From assembly GCA_963575745.1 (NCBI GenBank), contig CAUYUJ010018465.1:74374-138373 (forward strand): a stretch of DNA of 64,000 nt. The letters are read 5' to 3'. Shown piece by piece: positions 61,265 through 64,000 of this stretch. Made by a program: the position numbers and the translations under genes. Numbering within the stretch: the first letter of the stretch is position 1; every line of letters begins with the position of its first letter. This DNA is from Prorocentrum cordatum. Lineage: Eukaryota > Sar > Dinophyceae > Prorocentrales > Prorocentraceae. The notes under the pieces were generated by a model. It saw only the letters and a program-made list of their open reading frames with translations. It made no database searches and was not told where the DNA came from.

Positions 61265-62515
61265 TGAGCTGTCGATCTATAGTCCCAAGCGGAACATCCG
61301 CAAACGGATCAGATTGACGTCCCATACGCGGTCTTTTCGCAGCGGGGACGGAACGGTGTTATCTGTCGATCTGCTGGATGCCGAGAGTGGTGAGATCCGC
61401 TCGAGCTTCAGAGGGGCAAGCGCCTCACCTTCTCAAGCGGCAGCATGCGGGGTTCCAAACCGGCAGTGCAGCCAGTGCAACCATCGCTACGAGCTACCTT
61501 TCGACAAGTCTTGCAAAGTCCAAAAGGTCGGTGAGGCGGCCCAGGTCAAGACGCACGTCTTCAAGGTGACAGCCTGCGGGTGGTGTAGTCGAAGACTCCG
61601 CCACTCAAGACCGACCTCTTCGCTGCCATCGTTGGCTTCCAGCCCAAATATGCGTTCTCCTCCAAGGCTTGCCAGGATCTTATGAAACGCGACATCACCG
61701 TTGCTGACGATGCAGCGACTGCCACGACGGTCGTGCCTCGGGGCGACTGCGAGGCAGGATGGCTCCGCGGTCGTTGGGCACCCGCTCTTCGCGATCCAAA
61801 GCGTGTCCGCCAAGGGGCGGCACGGCGGTCGCAGCGGGTCGCCGCTGGAGTCTGGCGGCCTCCTCTTTGACAAGGGCGCCCTCGAGGGCGCGAAGTTGTT
61901 CGCGCTTCGCGCTTCGCGGTTCGGCTCCGATTCGCCTCCTCCTCTCCCCCGGGAGGCGGCGCGAGAGCGCGGAGTTATGCGCACGTCGCGCTTCGCGCAG
62001 CGCGGAGCGCGAAGTTGGGAGCCCTTGTTTGACACTGTTGCGCGAGGCGCAGACTTCGCAGGCTTATGTCGGGGGTGTCCCCCCGCAGGGGGATTTTCGA
62101 CGAAGAATAAAAGATACCCCCAAAATACCCCAAAAATACCCCAGACTGTTTTTGGACTATTTTTGGACTATTGTTCATTTTTCGTAGAAAATCCCCCTGT
62201 AGGGGGACAGGCCCGACTTAACCGCAGGCCGACGTCGCTTACCGCCCCTGGCTCACCACCTTCCACGAGGCCGCTCAGATGGAGATGGGACTGAGCGCCG
62301 ACCACGTCAAGGCGCTGGAGGACGGGGAGAGTCGCGAGGCCGCGGAGGCCGCCATCCGCAAGGCGTACCGCCAGGAGCCCGTGCAGGTGACCTTACCCGC
62401 GAAGCTCGAAAGCTACAACGGCGAGGCCCGCTCGAACGTGAGGTGCATCGAGGCGCGGTCGCTCTCGCTCGACGAGCGGGGCCGGGCGACGCTTCAGAAG
62501 ATCGATCGGATGGTG
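61265..62515 (+). pseudogene. RPA1: Replication protein A large subunit (RPA1/RPA70) gene fragments
   Basis: Pieces of the single-strand DNA-binding subunit occur in correct order but in changing frames. OB fold A is LSIYSPKRNIRK...VLSVDLLDAESGEIRSSF (61,269-61,415), then GKRLTFSSGSMR (another frame) and NRQCSQCNHRYELPFDKSC (61,458-61,565). OB fold B is SKTPPLKTDLFAAIVGFQPK...LMKRDITVADD (61,589-61,762), then GHPLFAIQSVSAK...GGRSGS (61,770-61,904). The end of OB fold C is WLTTFHEAAQMEMGLSADHV... (62,228-62,515). VDLLDESGEI and KRDIVVADD are RPA1 hallmarks. The zinc-binding half of fold C is missing. At least four frame changes argue for a pseudogene. Folds A and B have no introns, which fits a retrocopy, though CAG before 62,228 looks like a splice acceptor. 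Confidence 0.8.
62075..62208. mobile_element. MITE inside the RPA1 fragment (134 bp)
   Basis: The left end TGTCCCCCCGCAGGGGGATT (then TTCGACGAA) is mirrored by the right end, whose complement begins TGTCCCCCTACAGGGGGATT (then TTCTACGAA). About 30 bases with three mismatches. Each end is itself a small palindrome (CCCCCTNCAGGGGG). The interior has TACCCCAAAA and TTTTTGGACTA repeats. No clear target duplication. Confidence 0.75.
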
Positions 62516-63359
62516 GTGTTGGAGGCCTGGTCGGAGTCGCGGTTTAATTGCCGTCGTTGGTTTCTATTTTCACGACGGCGTTTGCTTCGTCTGCTCAGTT
62601 CCCACTATTCACGAGTGGGCATCGGATGGATTGTATTCGAGGGCTGTGACGAGCCCTGCGCCGTACCCACTGCTGATTCTTGGTTGTCAGGACAGGTGAT
62701 TTGCACGGACGATGCTTGCGGTTGAAAGATGGGGCACATCTTTTTGGAGGGAGGAGGCTGGGAGGGGGGAATCCTCCTCCTGCTTCCTGCTGCTTCTCAA
62801 CCTTCGCTGCCTGCCCTGTGCCACACGCGCCTGCCTGCAGAAACCGTACAACATAGCCTGTGGCAATCGCGTATGTATACGGCTCGTCGACATGCTCTTT
62901 CTTCTTCTGCTTCGGGGGGAGGCCTTCGTGGCTTCGGCTACGCGCGGCGCGAACAGCTGGTGAGGATCGTGTGCGAGTGAGGTACGAGGGCTCGTACAGA
63001 GCGGAGAGTCTGGCCGTGCAAAGGATGGTGGTTTGATCGTCTGCTTGCTTGACTGGTCAATTTGTTGATTGATATGGCAATACGATGATGGCAACTCTGC
63101 TGTTGGTGGCTACTTGGGTGAGGTCGACGACATCTCTAGCGACGTCGATGGCGATGACGACTACGGGCGATGATCATGCATATGATGCAGTCGATGAATT
63201 CGATGATGATGGTGATGATTGGCTGACTGCATTGTAGGTGCGTAATCCTGTAGCGATGCACTCGAGAATGGCCAAACAATCTCACGCATGGGACACACTC
63301 ATATAAATACAACAACTGCGGGAGTCAAGGGCTTTGGCCAGCACGCGGGCAAACACGAC
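62516..63359. other. Unassigned DNA
   Basis: The RPA1 frame runs on to 62,725 without further similarity. Later sequence includes a degraded GAT tract (63,125-63,220) that translates as acidic protein. No gene is recognised. Confidence 0.4.
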
Positions 63360-63880
63360 AATTGTATGACATTCTTATTCTGTCGGTGATGATGGCGGTG
63401 ATGGTGACGATACTGACGACGATGGTGCCGCTGCCATTGTTGTTGCTGATGAGGAGAACGGCGGGGGCTACGTGCTTCAAGGTTTCACGCTTCGACGTTC
63501 ACTCTGACAGGTTTCCTGGAGATTCCTGGGCCCTTGAGCTTGGACAAGGGCTGTAGAAGAGAGGAGATGGGAGCGCCATGACGAGTTGGAGGGGAGTTTG
63601 ACTTGTTCTTGAGGCCAGGACTTTCTGGAGTCTCGGAGGAGATACCTTTATTCTCGAGTTTTCGGGGAGCCCCTGCACGGGCGCGCAAACGGGAGGCAGA
63701 GGCTAGCCTCACCGATGTTCCTACGCCTCTTGGGCTGAAGGGCCAGGGCTCTCCTTCTGGTCACCAGGGTGCTGCCCCGTCTGCTGTCCGCGCTGCCTAC
63801 TCGGATTGTACTGTGCTGCTCGTGGGCCGATGTTTGGTGTGCGAGAAGGCGGGATGCGAGCCGCGGGACGATGCCAGGCC
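63360..63880. other. Unassigned DNA
   Basis: Degenerate GAT/GGT units at 63,385-63,430, then unique sequence. An open frame (63,603-63,899) is unrecognised. Confidence 0.35.
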
Positions 63881-63884
63881 TCAA

Positions 63885-64000
63885 CGAAGGACGCGCTGAA
63901 GGCCCTGTCGGGCGCGGAGTGCCACGTCGACGAGGCCTCCAACAAGGTGACGATCATAGGCCGCCCCTCCCGCCGGTTCCGTGATCCAGTGTTTCGTTTC
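63885..64000 (+). CDS. Possible exon running off the window, unrecognised
   Basis: A plus-strand frame reads STKDALKALSGAECHVDEAS then NKVTIIGRPSRRF and is open to the edge. The composition is protein-like, but about 35 codons are too few to name it. No start is visible. Confidence 0.3.

Noticed and set aside
61257-61685. RPA1 as an intact gene
   Set aside because: Frame changes within OB folds and loss of the zinc-binding segment; no single frame or simple intron model restores it from this sequence.

Overview
The window looks like nuclear DNA of a core dinoflagellate; genus not decided. The reasons are very GC-rich coding stretches, thousands of bases of trinucleotide repeat (GGA/CCT, GAT/ATC, GAC/GTC, GTT), a gene-poor landscape, an intronless host gene, motifs resembling the 3' end of the dinoflagellate spliced leader (DinoSL), and retrotransposons with lineage-typical ORFs. 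Only one apparently intact host gene is visible. Most of the rest is mobile elements, their remnants, dispersed short repeats and microsatellites. Layout: about 1.0-7.9 kb (minus strand) is a decayed non-LTR retrotransposon (zinc ribbon, coiled coil, endonuclease, reverse transcriptase, RNase H) broken by one in-frame TAG and several frameshifts. 7.9-23 kb is mostly microsatellite with interspersed short elements: a MITE family with 20-bp inverted ends (three copies), a TA-flanked MITE, a fold-back element and an array of GTTCTNNGAAC-like palindromes. 23.2-24.8 kb holds an intact 526-codon SPFH/band-7, vault-protein-like gene. 27.2-36.3 kb is ATC, GAC, GTT and GTC microsatellite plus three arrays of one 75-89 bp satellite. 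37.3-41.9 kb carries more dispersed repeats and a long GAT tract. The most striking system is at 41,886-48,640. It is a structurally complete tyrosine-recombinase (DIRS/Ngaro/PAT-like) retrotransposon with split direct repeats (A1-ORFs-B1-A2-B2), inserted in the GAT tract. It encodes a small ORF with a hydrophobic segment, a Gag-like protein, RT-RNase H, an overlapping tyrosine recombinase and a terminal cytosine-methyltransferase-like protein whose DNA is visibly less GC-rich than the rest. In this element the Gag-like protein, RT-RNase H and recombinase would copy the element through a circular intermediate; what the methyltransferase does is unknown. From 48.6 to 54 kb the sequence is microsatellite and short tandem repeats. 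At 54.4-60.3 kb two diverged ~185-bp repeats, a primer-binding-site-like motif and coiled-coil Gag-like pieces suggest an old LTR element, with a deleted relative of the 42-kb element nested inside. At 61.3-62.5 kb lie shattered pieces of a replication protein A large subunit (RPA1) gene split by another MITE. The last 1.3 kb is mostly unassigned and may start another exon at the edge.
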